Shown: positions 55,101 through 64,000 of the stretch, in pieces
Numbering within the stretch: position 1 is the stretch's first letter
Layout: every line of letters begins with the position of its first letter
DNA from: Prostheceraeus crozeri
Lineage: Eukaryota; Platyhelminthes; Polycladida; Euryleptidae
Length of the DNA: 64,000 nt
Direction of reading: 5' to 3'
NCBI GenBank assembly: GCA_907163375.1
Contig: CAJQUW010012890.1
Location: 124,001-188,000, forward strand
Notes under the pieces: model-generated
Databases searched by the model: none
Told to the model about the DNA's origin: nothing
Seen by the model: the letters and a program-made list of their open reading frames with translations, nothing else
Position numbers and translations under genes: made by a program

Positions 55101-56851
55101 TAATTCTTGCACTTTGCATTTCGTCCACTCTTATTCAAGTGCAAACATGGACTGACTATTTTATTTTATTGACTATCTCAATCTTATTCATCGATTTTTT
55201 ACTGTAGAAGCATATGATTTCAGATTTTGTATTTTATAGTCAGTCCATGTTTGCACTTGAATAAGAGTGGACGAAATGCATGGTGCAAGAATTAGATTTT
55301 AATTTTATCAAAATGAAATTAGTGGCTTTATTTATTTATAAACTGAGTAAAGGGGAATCATTTTTTAAAAAAAGGCTGTCAGTCAATCCCACATTCTTGA
55401 AATATTTTCTTTGGCTATCGATTAGTAATGCAGTACACTTCGTAAGAAATACATACGTGTATGTCGCGGTTAGCCAGCAGAGCAGGTCTGAGATAGCTGA
55501 GTCTTTTTTTCTAGGCATAGGAAATCGGTTAGCAAAATTTACTTAATAAGTTACCTAGAATGGTATTTATTGATTTATCTTTCGCGGATCTTCCGGTATA
55601 ACCGGGAGCTGAACAGAGAGCAAAATCTTTAATGTTAGCAGAAGGTCCATGGCTCCATATACTAGCGACCCCGATATTTGGAAGCAGTGGTCTGCACATA
55701 ATCCCCATTAGTTTGGGTGGCTTTCCTGTCAGGATATATTGTGAGGTTTTCGAAGTCATCACTTAGCTTAGCCATTGACTTTTATTCGAAATATCAACGA
55801 AAACTCTGATGCACTTTTCTGTCAGTGGCAGCGTTGGTGGAATTTTGTTGGCATGACTTTGGACGAATATCATCCTCAACTTGGTGTGGTGTTAAGCGCT
55901 TAAGTAACCTACTGTGTTAAATTGAGCGATTCTTCCTTAGATTTTGAATTGCTTAAAAAGTTGTACTTTTGTAATATATCTTTCAACTAATGAAATTGAT
56001 AACATGAAGATAAACGATCATTTAGATAAGACTTTTTTAGTATGAATTTAAATAGAGGCTGCATAATTAGCCATATTACGAGTCTGTTACGAAATTGCAT
56101 GTAAGCACTTTATAAAACACAAAAATCAAAACGATTTTTTGCGATCCCTGTCGATTGATTGCGACTTTATACTTGTATGCACGAATTGGAGTCAACCCAA
56201 TTTCGTAGACGACTTCAATGTAGTGTGAATAGCCACAAATTGCCTTTGTTGAATGCAGCGATTGCTTATTTCGAAAACTTTTAGCGATGATTTCACTACA
56301 AGCGACTTTACTACTTGACGACATAACCATCGTCTCACAGATATTGACAGTCGTGTGGAAATGAAGCAAATTTATTTAGTGATGAATATTCCATCCAGAT
56401 GTTGTACATATTTAATTGATTGTATCAATCAAGATTAGAAGACATTTAATAGAAATAGTGGGCTTAATAATAGTCATATTAAAGGTAGTTGAAATCAAGA
56501 GATTATGTTCATTGAACTTAGAGATAAAAATCACGAAATGGCATTCCCGGGCTATTTAGGGGCTAATTAACTATTTCGCTGAGGGGGATTCCCGGGCTCG
56601 GTCGCCACTCTGTGCATGACTACAATACCTGTTCATAATTATTAAATTATATTTCACCTACCGTGCGCGCCATACGCCCCCAGTGAGACCGCTAAAGCAC
56701 CAGACAGTCCTGCTACTCGAAGGAAAAGGGTGCCTTTCGGCTTCACTGCAACTTCTTTGACGATGGTTTCTACATGTTTCACGTTATCTTTCTTCGCAGG
56801 CAAATACGCTGAAGGATCGACATATTGCAATATCTTCTTCACATTATCCAT
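49182..56851 (-). CDS. TMEM256: TMEM256 homologue (UPF0451 family), three exons
   Basis: Minus-strand exons 56662-56851, 49399-49517 and 49182-49325 join at GT-AG sites in phase to give 150 residues. Exon 1: MDNVKKILQYVDPSAYLPAK, then the family start LRVAGLSGALAVSLGAYGAH. Exon 2: KLAFDTGNRYHIIHSVVLLA and VPLTRRPYL. Exon 3: VGSMISLGMTLFCGSCYYHA, then APYGGMMLIGGWLSMIL and stop. Four membrane segments are predicted, as in human TMEM256 (113 residues); the extra length is an N-terminal extension, as often seen outside vertebrates. The start Met follows an acceptor-like TTTTCGGATTTCAG, suggesting a spliced 5' leader. The role of the family is poorly known. Intron 1 is 7.1 kb and full of transposons. 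The frame looks intact. Confidence 0.93.
49980..50493 (-). pseudogene. Tc1-like transposase fragment in TMEM256 intron 1
   Basis: Minus-strand decayed frames read WTEKPRFTVNFNDGR, then IHDDNARLTENTSQMI (second Asp region), then a broken stretch matching SPDLSPIEH.WNELGKRVKDSY to about 50000. Same family as the copies at 4.0 and 44.8 kb. Numerous stops and frame changes; ends not defined. Confidence 0.7.
50787..50977. mobile_element. small MITE (PIF/Harbinger-like ends) inside the Tc1
   Basis: 191 bp with inverted ends TAGGCCTCAACCACACAG and its near-complement (CTGAGGCCTA on the right). GGCCTCA-type ends recall Harbinger MITEs. The target duplication is ambiguous (TTA against TAA), so the superfamily is tentative. 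Confidence 0.55.
51090..51991 (+). pseudogene. Tc1 transposase remnant of the nested element
   Basis: Begins MATRGCDLTEF, then KIAECLEISENTVRKYLQRL (HTH). The best frame (51467-51814) reads KKVVFSDESKFCLGQ (first Asp), VQYVRRSIGDRYTDRYV, HVMVWGAFSSNGHTSLV and GGIQQDNARTGR (second Asp); PDMNPIEH-like sequence with the Glu follows in another frame. Multiple stops and frame changes. Ends near 51991. Confidence 0.8.
52449..52802 (+). pseudogene. mariner-type transposase N-terminal fragment
   Basis: Starts MDNSVRARIIRLYYSSGCSP. Two helix-turn-helix regions: TLRAYKKESGERHPTCTEGG with VKKFETSSTIED, then CSVREVAEASEISKSSVNEI. The frame runs straight into the right terminal repeat, so the catalytic domain was deleted and the repeat joined to the DNA-binding half. 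Confidence 0.75.
52825..53639. mobile_element. non-autonomous hAT-like element
   Basis: 815 bp. Left end CAGCGTTGGTCACCCGAAAA and right end (read inward) CAGGGTTGATCAAAACCCGC are imperfect inverted mates. Flanking 8-bp sequences TTTCTCAA (52817-52824) and CTTCTCAA (53640-53647) match at 7 of 8, as expected for hAT. GC-rich ACCCGCGGGTTTTTC palindromes lie near both ends and the core is AT-rich without a gene. It lies 22 bp from the mariner's right end. Confidence 0.75.
53648..54717. other. no recognisable gene (TMEM256 intron 1)
   Basis: Intron DNA with no coding similarity or clear repeat. Confidence 0.45.
54718..54879 (+). pseudogene. possible Penelope-like element C-terminal fragment
   Basis: Reads DHAISSHSSNMFISDFELHI, then RKSPIEARLKEAMYICDRNP and LNRRHELVS before a stop. 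The pattern (DH, then a hydrophobic -IL, then KEA-I----P-LNR) is like the end of the GIY-YIG endonuclease region of Penelope-like retroelements. Only about 54 residues, so tentative. Confidence 0.4.
55081..55315. repeat. foldback element with long near-perfect arms
   Basis: Left arm 55081-55160 and right arm about 55235-55315 are near-perfect inverted copies (outer ATTTTGATGAAATTAAAATC, inner AAACATGGACTGACTAT) around a loop of about 75 bp. GGCTGTCA occurs just outside on both sides (55070 and 55374). It could fold as a long hairpin RNA if transcribed. Confidence 0.8.
55316..56661. other. no recognisable gene (TMEM256 intron 1)
   Basis: Unremarkable intron sequence up to the exon 1 donor. 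Confidence 0.4.
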
Positions 56852-59800
56852 TTCTGAAATCCGAAAAATCATGTTAGGAGAACGAAATTGAAACGTTATT
56901 GAAATTTTAAAAATCATTTCGATAAGATTAACGGATTAGTTTAGAATACGGTTACACTAAATTTCAAATTAAAAAATTAATCCTCTTTTAAAACTTACTT
57001 AGGGCCTAATGAAAAGAGTCACGAAAGAGCCTTCCAATCTCAGCGGGTGCTAACTTTAGACAGAGACAAACCTTAAACACAAACTTTATATTTAAATAAT
57101 TATCAGATACCTGGGAAAATAACTGTGTGGTGGCCCCTTAAAGCACTGGTAAAGGGCACTACTCATATCCCCCGTATATACTGACCCCATCGGCATTTGC
57201 GATGCATGCATCTAACAAATTTTGTTTACACATGATGGGTCGCATTTCAAGGTTAAGAAGAAATGAGTTTGAATAATTTGTACTGTGAAATTTCGTGAAT
57301 CAATTTAATGACATGTGAGGGTAGCCTGGAATCAGACACTGAAATATAGTGAGAAGGACCTCGGCTTGGTTGCAACCAGCCAATCCGTACATGAGGATTG
57401 CTTAGCATGCATTTTCAGCACGGATGGCAAGTATAGATACCCGTATATGTGTACTAAGTGCATAATATCAAATATCAAAATCACGCGAATGATTACCGCA
57501 TTTTTTCGCACTTCCAATGTATTGAAAGATGATTTACTACCCTCAGCTTCCATCGTTTGAATCTTAACGGACTAGAACAGAAATGAACAGTTGAGAACGC
57601 CACATGTCATAAAATTACAAAATTATCTAGTTGGCTAAACATATCAGTGCGAATATACGAAAAAAATTTACCAACGCAGACTAGTAGATTTCAAAATAAT
57701 ATGATAAATTAAAGGATCTTCGAGACAATCGAAAAACCTATTTGAACGACTCCACTTTTGCAGAAACGGCCTTTCATGCTTCACCACATCCAGCTGACGC
57801 GCGCTTCTAGGCCAATTTTCTCATTTCTACAGAATCTTAACTTTTCCACTATCCCATTTCATTTGCTTTCTCCATCTAATGTCAACAGTAGCGGAGACTA
57901 GCGCCTTTTAGACTAGTCTCATCATTTTTCCTCAAAATTTTCTTTCCATTCAATGCCCTATACACCTGCGACACGATTGTAAAGTCGTAGAGGAGCGATT
58001 TTCTCCTCTGTCAAAGTCTGAAATAAAATGGTTCAAATAAAAGACGATTAGCAGACAATTCAGCATTGTCCTATTCCTCGTATCGCCGAATTCCTCAATT
58101 AGGTTGGTCACCACCAGGGATTGCAACCACCCGGATCCTGTGATCAAACGTGATAAAACTGTATGTAATTCGTTTTCAATATGTTGAAACATTGAATAGT
58201 CTGGTTCCTGAGATTAAGTTTCATAATTAAGCGTTTCATAATACATAAAAACATACTAATGAAGTGGTATTGAAATCCTAGGATTTTGCTATCGCCAATT
58301 GCAGTTATCACTCTAGTTCTCAGTTATTATTACCTTTTTTATAAAATATCATTGCTAAATATCAATGGATGATTACAAGTATCTAAAATATCGGCAATAC
58401 AATTTGAGACTGAGCATAGAAGAAATGTGTCCTCCTTCTTAAGACATGATAACTAACTTATTTTTTGAATTAATTAAGTTTACATTTACCTTTATCATGA
58501 TTGTTTACCTTTTATGATATTTTCCTTTACCTTATTATGATTGTCAATCAAAAAAACAATTTCAACAACGATAAACAAGTGCATTTAATTAAAAAAAGGA
58601 ATGACAGCAAAGTTGCTTTTATTTGTGTCCTCTATTTAACTAATATGCGGATATTCAACTATTATAGACTTATTAATAATTACAGTTATTGTTCATTGCA
58701 AGTACAAGGTAGTCGGATCAATATCATATGTTTGGAGAAGCACAATGGATTTTTTTTTCTATTATTAGCGTTGAAAGTCATGGATGTCCATTCATTTCTT
58801 GTGGATTAGTAAAGCGGGTGCAGTGGTCACAAGTCTACAACGGTAACATGACAATTAGAATGAACAAAGAATGAAAAAGTTACGTCATCTTTTTTGCACA
58901 TAAATAGATGGTCATTCAATACCAAGCTACAGATATTCCTGGATAAAACATTTTTATTGAGATTTATATTCCTATTCTTGTCTGCCACTCCCAACTCTAA
59001 GTGAGTAACGAGAAAAACAAGTTTGAGGTTCAATAACTTCTATGGTTAAATAGGATTTTCCACATCATTAATGATCATCAGCATCTCATCATAAACGCTC
59101 TTCGCTGGATCTGGGAAGATCTCATACCAGATCCGAATCTTGATCAGGTGCAATCCCTGGTCACCACCTAGGTAACATCTTCCTACATGTATGTTCAATA
59201 AAGTGCGGGAAGCTTAGGCATGTACTTCTTTAATGTGTTACTGCGTCAACGAGTAATTAGTAATTTGTCGACAGCTATGTGTTGTTTGAACATTAATCAA
59301 CACAGGCATTCTGTATGTCGCCAGATAAAAATTGCAGGACTTCAGAAGTTCACTTTTCAAACCAATTTCCCTATCTTCGAGCACATTTCAACTTCCTGCC
59401 ACCTGAGATCGTTAAACATTTCAAACTCTTCTAAACGAAATTTACCCAGAATTTCGCGAACAGATTCCTCTAGATCAAAGTTGCATCCAAATGATTGTCC
59501 ACACAAATGCTTTTCTCTGAGTCCTGAGTTAAACAACTGGGACAACTGTTAACTTATAGTTAGCAACTGTGGAAGCCAGCATCATTGATACACAATTCCG
59601 GATGTGTGAGCAGTAGCGCATTCATGAAGAAAACAATGAGGTAGTACTTAGTGAACGGGTTTTCCAAAGCTGCTCGAGCATTTGAATTCGGTGGTAGCAA
59701 CTAAGTACCGGGAGCGGCAGAACGCCTTTCCAAAACGTCAGTAAGCGAAATCTCTGGTGTGTTGAAAAAAGTTAACTCATGCATCGACGATGCTTAGTTC

Positions 59801-60829
59801 TCGATTGCATCTTCCAAAGGTGCTCCTCGACAGGTCTCCTCCACTCGGATGATGAATGTCATTTGGAAGGTGAATTGTACAGTCGATGAAAAGAAGTTAT
59901 TATGAAGAAGAATTATTATTAAGAAGAATATTATGAATGTAACATTCTGCAAGATCTTAAGTGATGCTCAAATTTTGTCGTCAAGCTTCCAGGTCTTTCA
60001 ATGAGAAAACGGGGGACGCGAGAAAAAACCACGGGTTGACTTTTCAATGCTCAACAAAAATCTAGGCGAATCCCAATACTTTCAATTGATACATTCAGCT
60101 CCTCACTAAGAGTGGTAATTGATATGCGTCGATCCCTATTTCACCGGCTCGGACTTCATGGTTGTAGCAGACTCGGTAGGCCTACCTTCAGGCTTCAAGT
60201 GGATCATCATTGACACTCTGTCGACCTCGTCTAAACTCTGCTTGCTGCCCAAAACACGATCGTCGACTGTGAAGGACATTCGTCCCTGAAAGCAGCTGCC
60301 ATTTTGTTCCGTAAATCGTGATTCTGATAGTTAAGAGGAATACGGAGACGAGTTGCATAACTCTTCAATTTTTTCAATGCGAAACTCAGTTAAAGACATT
60401 ATTGCACAGTTGCAATTGAAATTACATCGAATTTAATTAAATAATGGACGGTTGTGTGGAGAATAGAGTTAACTGTTCGAAATGAATGCTCCATTGTTTT
60501 CATACATCTGAATTCTTGCATATACAATATAGCAGATTCTACAGCACTGTATAGCACTGTCTACAACCAATAAAATCCATCAAAATATTCAAAATTTCGT
60601 ATGTTCTTTTAAAATGGATCAGCAGACTAATAAAAATGGAATTTTTCAAAATTTTTGCATATCCTCCTAGCCTATATACACCAAATTAATGATTCATCGT
60701 CAAAATTAAGATATTTGCAGTTTTTCTACATTTGTCCGGAAACTTATTGGACGTACCACGTACTTAAATAAAAGTAAGAACAATTGAGCACCGGATAAAG
60801 AGATTACAAAATGAGTCACATAGGCTATG
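56852..60829. other. 5' flank of TMEM256 and long unassigned region
   Basis: Contains the presumed leader intron and promoter of the minus-strand gene. Open frames at 57315-57560, 58501-58809 and 59220-59552 have no signature I recognise. 60130-60310 (minus) looks somewhat coding (FQGRMSFTVDDRVLGSKQ) but cannot be assigned. Confidence 0.35.
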
Positions 60830-61230
60830 CTAAAAGGTCACCTGTGGAACGAGCCTTTCTAAACCTACACTGACCATCACTTAACAAGTGGGATTGGATA
60901 TGTGAAATCAAGGCTTCAGGCATGAAAGAGTCGAACACTTTGCTAATAATAGAAGTGATTTCCTTTAATTATCACCTCTACCTCCCTTTTTCGGAAAAGG
61001 GTCCACGAGGACCACTTCCAAGAAAAAGGGCATCTACCCGCTGGCATAGATAGCTGGAGGAGTCGAATGAGCACTGGAGCTAACTCCGGATCACACTTAT
61101 TCCGCACATTCGCTGGAATATCATCGGGCCCAGTACTCTCCGAAGAGATCAACTTCCTTAACACATTCAAAACTTTCCTCTCACAGATGCTTAAGACTGG
61201 TACATGTGTATATGGCAGCAAGCAGTGGAA
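60830..61230 (-). pseudogene. LINE reverse transcriptase fragment (fingers region)
   Basis: The minus strand reads LISSESTGPDDIPANVRNKC, then ELAPVLIRLLQLSM and FSWKWSSW. In another frame it continues with a degenerate NYRPISITSIISKVFDSFM and LLSDGQCRFRKARSTG. This is the N-terminal RT block of CR1/Jockey-type LINEs, ending before the ADD motif. Frame changes and stops show it is dead. Confidence 0.75.
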
Positions 61231-62130
61231 GTAACTGGTTGGATGGCAAATGAGCGACGAAAAACTAGCCAATAAGATAACTCTGACCGTCGTTTGATGT
61301 GTCGGATGATCTTGATGGCAATCGCAACTGAAGGAGGAAAAATGGAACCAAAGAAGATAGAACAAATTATAATTTCAATGAAACTTAATTCAGTCTGCCT
61401 CACGGCCTAATGGGAATAGAGAATTAGAGAATACACACGGAGTGTCGGAACGTTTCGAGTATTCTTCTTCGGCCCAGAATGAATCAAAATCAGCTCAAGC
61501 AAGTTAATGTACATGGGTCGTTATCACAAACATATTATGTACACTGTTAAGAAAATAACAAGTGCACGTGTGCGCCGGCGGAATGTCTCATCCTTGTAGC
61601 TAGCGTGAGTGGGAGGAGAGTATCAGGTGTGGAGAAATTGTAAAGTTCTCTTCCTCTCACAGCATGTCATTAGGTTGCGGTGTCCATTGATGTGAAGCGT
61701 TTCGGCTGCTAAGCGTGTTCGCCAATCTTTGAAAAGAACAAATTGTTTAGATATAGACAAAGACTATGATCAATGATTTCTTCTAAATATGACCAGATAT
61801 CAGAACTGTTCTCAGTAGATGTTGGGCACCTCTTTCATAGCATTAAATCAGAACCATGCAGTGCCCGCAGCGGAGGATTTGACAAAATTCGCGTTTGGCC
61901 CCTAAATTCGCGTTTGGGCTCCAAATTCGCGTCAAATCAGAAATTGTACTATATGCGTCAAAAGACAACATAAATATCTGGTATATAGTATAGGCCCACA
62001 GGCATTTGACTTTGTTTCGAAAATTGATAGATTTACGTGAAGTCATAGACTTACCACGACATGGTAAATGTGAGACTATGTACACATTAAACCACTGCTT
62101 TCGAGTAGCCAATATACGTGTATGAACTAT
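61231..62130. other. no recognisable gene
   Basis: No coding similarity. A local duplication of a TTCGCGTTTGG motif is at 61888-61930. Confidence 0.4.
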
Positions 62131-62221
62131 GAAGAAATCTTAAGTTACTGGTTTCTAGTATAGCCTAGTTGCATATGGCCCTATGCAACTATACGAGAAA
62201 CCAGTAACTTCAAGAATTTCT
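62131..62221. repeat. compact 90-bp hairpin
   Basis: Arms of about 40 bp (inner part AGTTACTGGTTTCT ... GTTGCATA) pair with AAGTTACTGGTTTCTCGTATAG-type complement on the right, around a 6-base loop near 62175. One arm has a 5-base bulge (GCCTA). It could be a MITE or a hairpin RNA precursor. Expression unknown. Confidence 0.7.
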
Positions 62222-62416
62222 ATAAATTGACACATGTAGCCTAGAGTGGCATGGTCGATGCACACTACTTCGATGTTATCGAACTCCTGAACCCCGTAAC
62301 TTACCTGTATACTCAACCATTATGTACACAAGCACATTATACAAATCAGAAACCAGATTAAAAAGCAGATTTCATATTCATTGTATTGAACTTTCAGAAA
62401 GTAAGCAGCCTGGAAT

Positions 62417-63330
62417 CTAATTCTTTGTTGGCATTGTCCAAGCATTTTTGAGGGTTTCCTTTTTCAGTATGATATTATTTATCTTCTTGTCTGTGTTTTC
62501 TTCATCCTTAGTTAGGGCTAGCAAGGAAGAACTTCTTGTCTTCTCTTGCTGAAACATGGTAATGGTTTTCCTGGTATCTTCTGCCCTTTTCAGACTCACT
62601 AGCGCTGAGGGCTTCAGCCCGAAGTCTCTTCTGATAGCTATCGTGGGCCTGACGGGCCATTTGGAGCAGAGTTTCATCAACCGGAAATGTAGCGGGCGTG
62701 TAGTTTTGGGATTGAATGAAAGACGGCTACACAGAGCGCGCGCACGGTATTTGGAAGAAGCGATTGTCTTTTCCGTGTAACTACATCAGAAACATGCTGA
62801 AAACCCTCTCGGCATCGGCATTTCCATGCGGAATGATTGCGATCAAGCGAACAAGTCTTGCCAACATAGGATATTTTTCCTTCTTGGCCGCCCAGAAGTG
62901 AAGTAAATCGCGATCTGGGAGTATTTCGTCCAGTCCGATTAGGCGGGACTCAATTTCCAAATTTGTAAGATCAGATGGACCGATTTCCTCGGGAAAGCTT
63001 TTGCTGCGATGGCCACCCAACTTTCAAACTTCTCTGATTTCACGTTTCGGGGGTCAATGAGTCTACAAGATTCGAGGAAGGGATTTTCCTAGGGTAAATA
63101 GTCAATCAACTTCTTTGTTCCTCTGAGAAAGAATCGGAATTTATGGACTGCTGTTGATTGGCTATCGACGGGTATATCAATTAACAGCCTTCTGGCAGTC
63201 TCTCCGATAGAAATATGATAGGGTCCAAGTAATATGTTGTTGTCCGCCAAATCCACTTTCCATATTGGGTCAGTCAAACTCGATGGCTTGATAAAATGAA
63301 GCAACCATTTCTTGAGTAGATCAATCATTC
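62417..63330 (-). pseudogene. hAT transposase C-terminal part, decayed
   Basis: The minus strand encodes, in broken frames, LLKKWLLHFIKPSSL, FRFFLRGTKKLIDYLP, then LLHFWAAKKEKYPMLARLVR and IIPHGNADAERVFSM. The last two blocks are the hAT dimerisation domain (FW...YP.LA.L... and IP..NA.AERVFS). A tail follows with LMKLCSKWPVRPTIAIRRDF. Same strand as the BED finger at 63663-63902, so probably one element with its catalytic middle lost or decayed. Confidence 0.75.
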
Positions 63331-63662
63331 GATCATGCAGTTCGAAGATTTTGCAACCACTCTGAAAGAAAAGTATAATTTTCTATAGAGATACAGGACA
63401 TAAAGGAGATATTGAAGCCAACCCTAAGCACACCATGTTGCAGTGATAGCGCACTAGGCCTAACTTCATAGTATAAAATTTCTCCGATTGGCTTACTTCT
63501 TAGTCAAATGCGTTTAAAACTGTACATCTATCTTAATTGCGGCATTTCGTTTCGCGTAAACCTTTCGCTGTTCATGAAATATTATGGCGAGAATGAGATA
63601 AAACCTTCGAAGACCTGCAGACCGGTTTCGGGCTTATTACCGCCTCAACAGTGTATGATGTT

Positions 63663-63902
63663 TTATCGTACATATATACAACATCTCACAACACTTCGCA
63701 TCTTTTTGAGTGCCTCTGAACGAGAATGACTAGTTATGTTTGTTCGTCCAGACTTAATCATAAATGATTTATTGCACCATTTGCATTTCGCCTTATCATC
63801 TTCATCCTTTGCAATCCAGTCACCTATTACGTCATCCAATGCATCCTTTTCTTTCAGCCACGAATCCTTCCATTTCACAGTTGAACGGGACATCTGACAC
63901 AC
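63663..63902 (-). pseudogene. BED zinc finger of a hAT-like transposase
   Basis: The minus strand begins MCQMSRSTVKWKDSWLKEKD and has a BED-type finger, KCKWCNKSFMIKSGRTNITS with CxxC, then HS and RSEALKK where the finger's second His is normally found. BED fingers start many hAT transposases. The hAT C-terminal part lies 0.3-1.5 kb downstream on the same strand, but too little space remains between for a whole catalytic domain. Confidence 0.65.
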
Positions 63903-64000
63903 ATTAAAGGTATAGGGAAATACATGTATGGCGCAAACTTATATTTGCAATTATTGATATGCATCATAAGTACTGTTGGAAGCGGATCCGGGTCGATATT

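Noticed and set aside
57315-57560. 81-codon frame upstream of TMEM256
   Set aside because: No family signature, and it overlaps an open frame on the other strand.
59220-59552. 110-codon plus-strand frame and its antisense partner
   Set aside because: No motif, no splice support, and both strands open; likely chance.

Overview
The window is animal nuclear DNA: AT-rich, gene-poor, with GT-AG introns and many transposons. It has two host-type genes, a TMEM256 homologue and a THAP9/P-element-type gene, both split by long introns. The Polinton, Tc1/mariner, pogo, hAT, LINE and tRNA-SINE content fits an aquatic invertebrate (mollusc, echinoderm, hemichordate or similar). The sequence alone does not fix the phylum.

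Layout: 1-3730 holds decayed LINE reverse-transcriptase pieces. 3734-5378 is a Tc1-like element with TA target duplications. 6298-24389 is a Polinton/Maverick with exact ends: a 6-bp target duplication (GACATG) and long inverted repeats of about 0.61-0.65 kb. It carries an adenain-like protease, a PLA2-like domain joined to a retrovirus-type integrase, two membrane-active-like proteins, jelly-roll capsid and penton proteins, a fibre-like coiled-coil protein, zinc fingers, two A32-like ATPases and a protein-primed type B polymerase. It is a fossil with several breaks. One is a 2.24-kb pogo/Tigger element (15817-18054) inserted in the polymerase gene.

24396-27800 has a possible host exon and unrecognised coding-like pieces. 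27833-38425 is a five-exon gene whose exons join by GT-AG splicing into an uninterrupted 818-codon P-element/THAP9-type transposase. Its first intron holds an 18-copy, 194-bp tandem array. Related gene fragments in inverted orientation lie on both sides of it (26.3 kb and 40.4 kb).

42.2-42.5 kb is a tRNA-derived SINE. 44.8-45.8 kb is a decayed Tc1 and 46.0-47.0 kb a LINE 3' portion. 49182-56851 (minus) is the three-exon TMEM256 homologue. Its 7.1-kb first intron holds a nested stack (a Harbinger-like MITE in a Tc1 in a mariner derivative) next to a hAT MITE. The right end has a LINE RT fragment, a compact hairpin and pieces of a BED-finger hAT transposase. Large stretches between these have nothing I can recognise.
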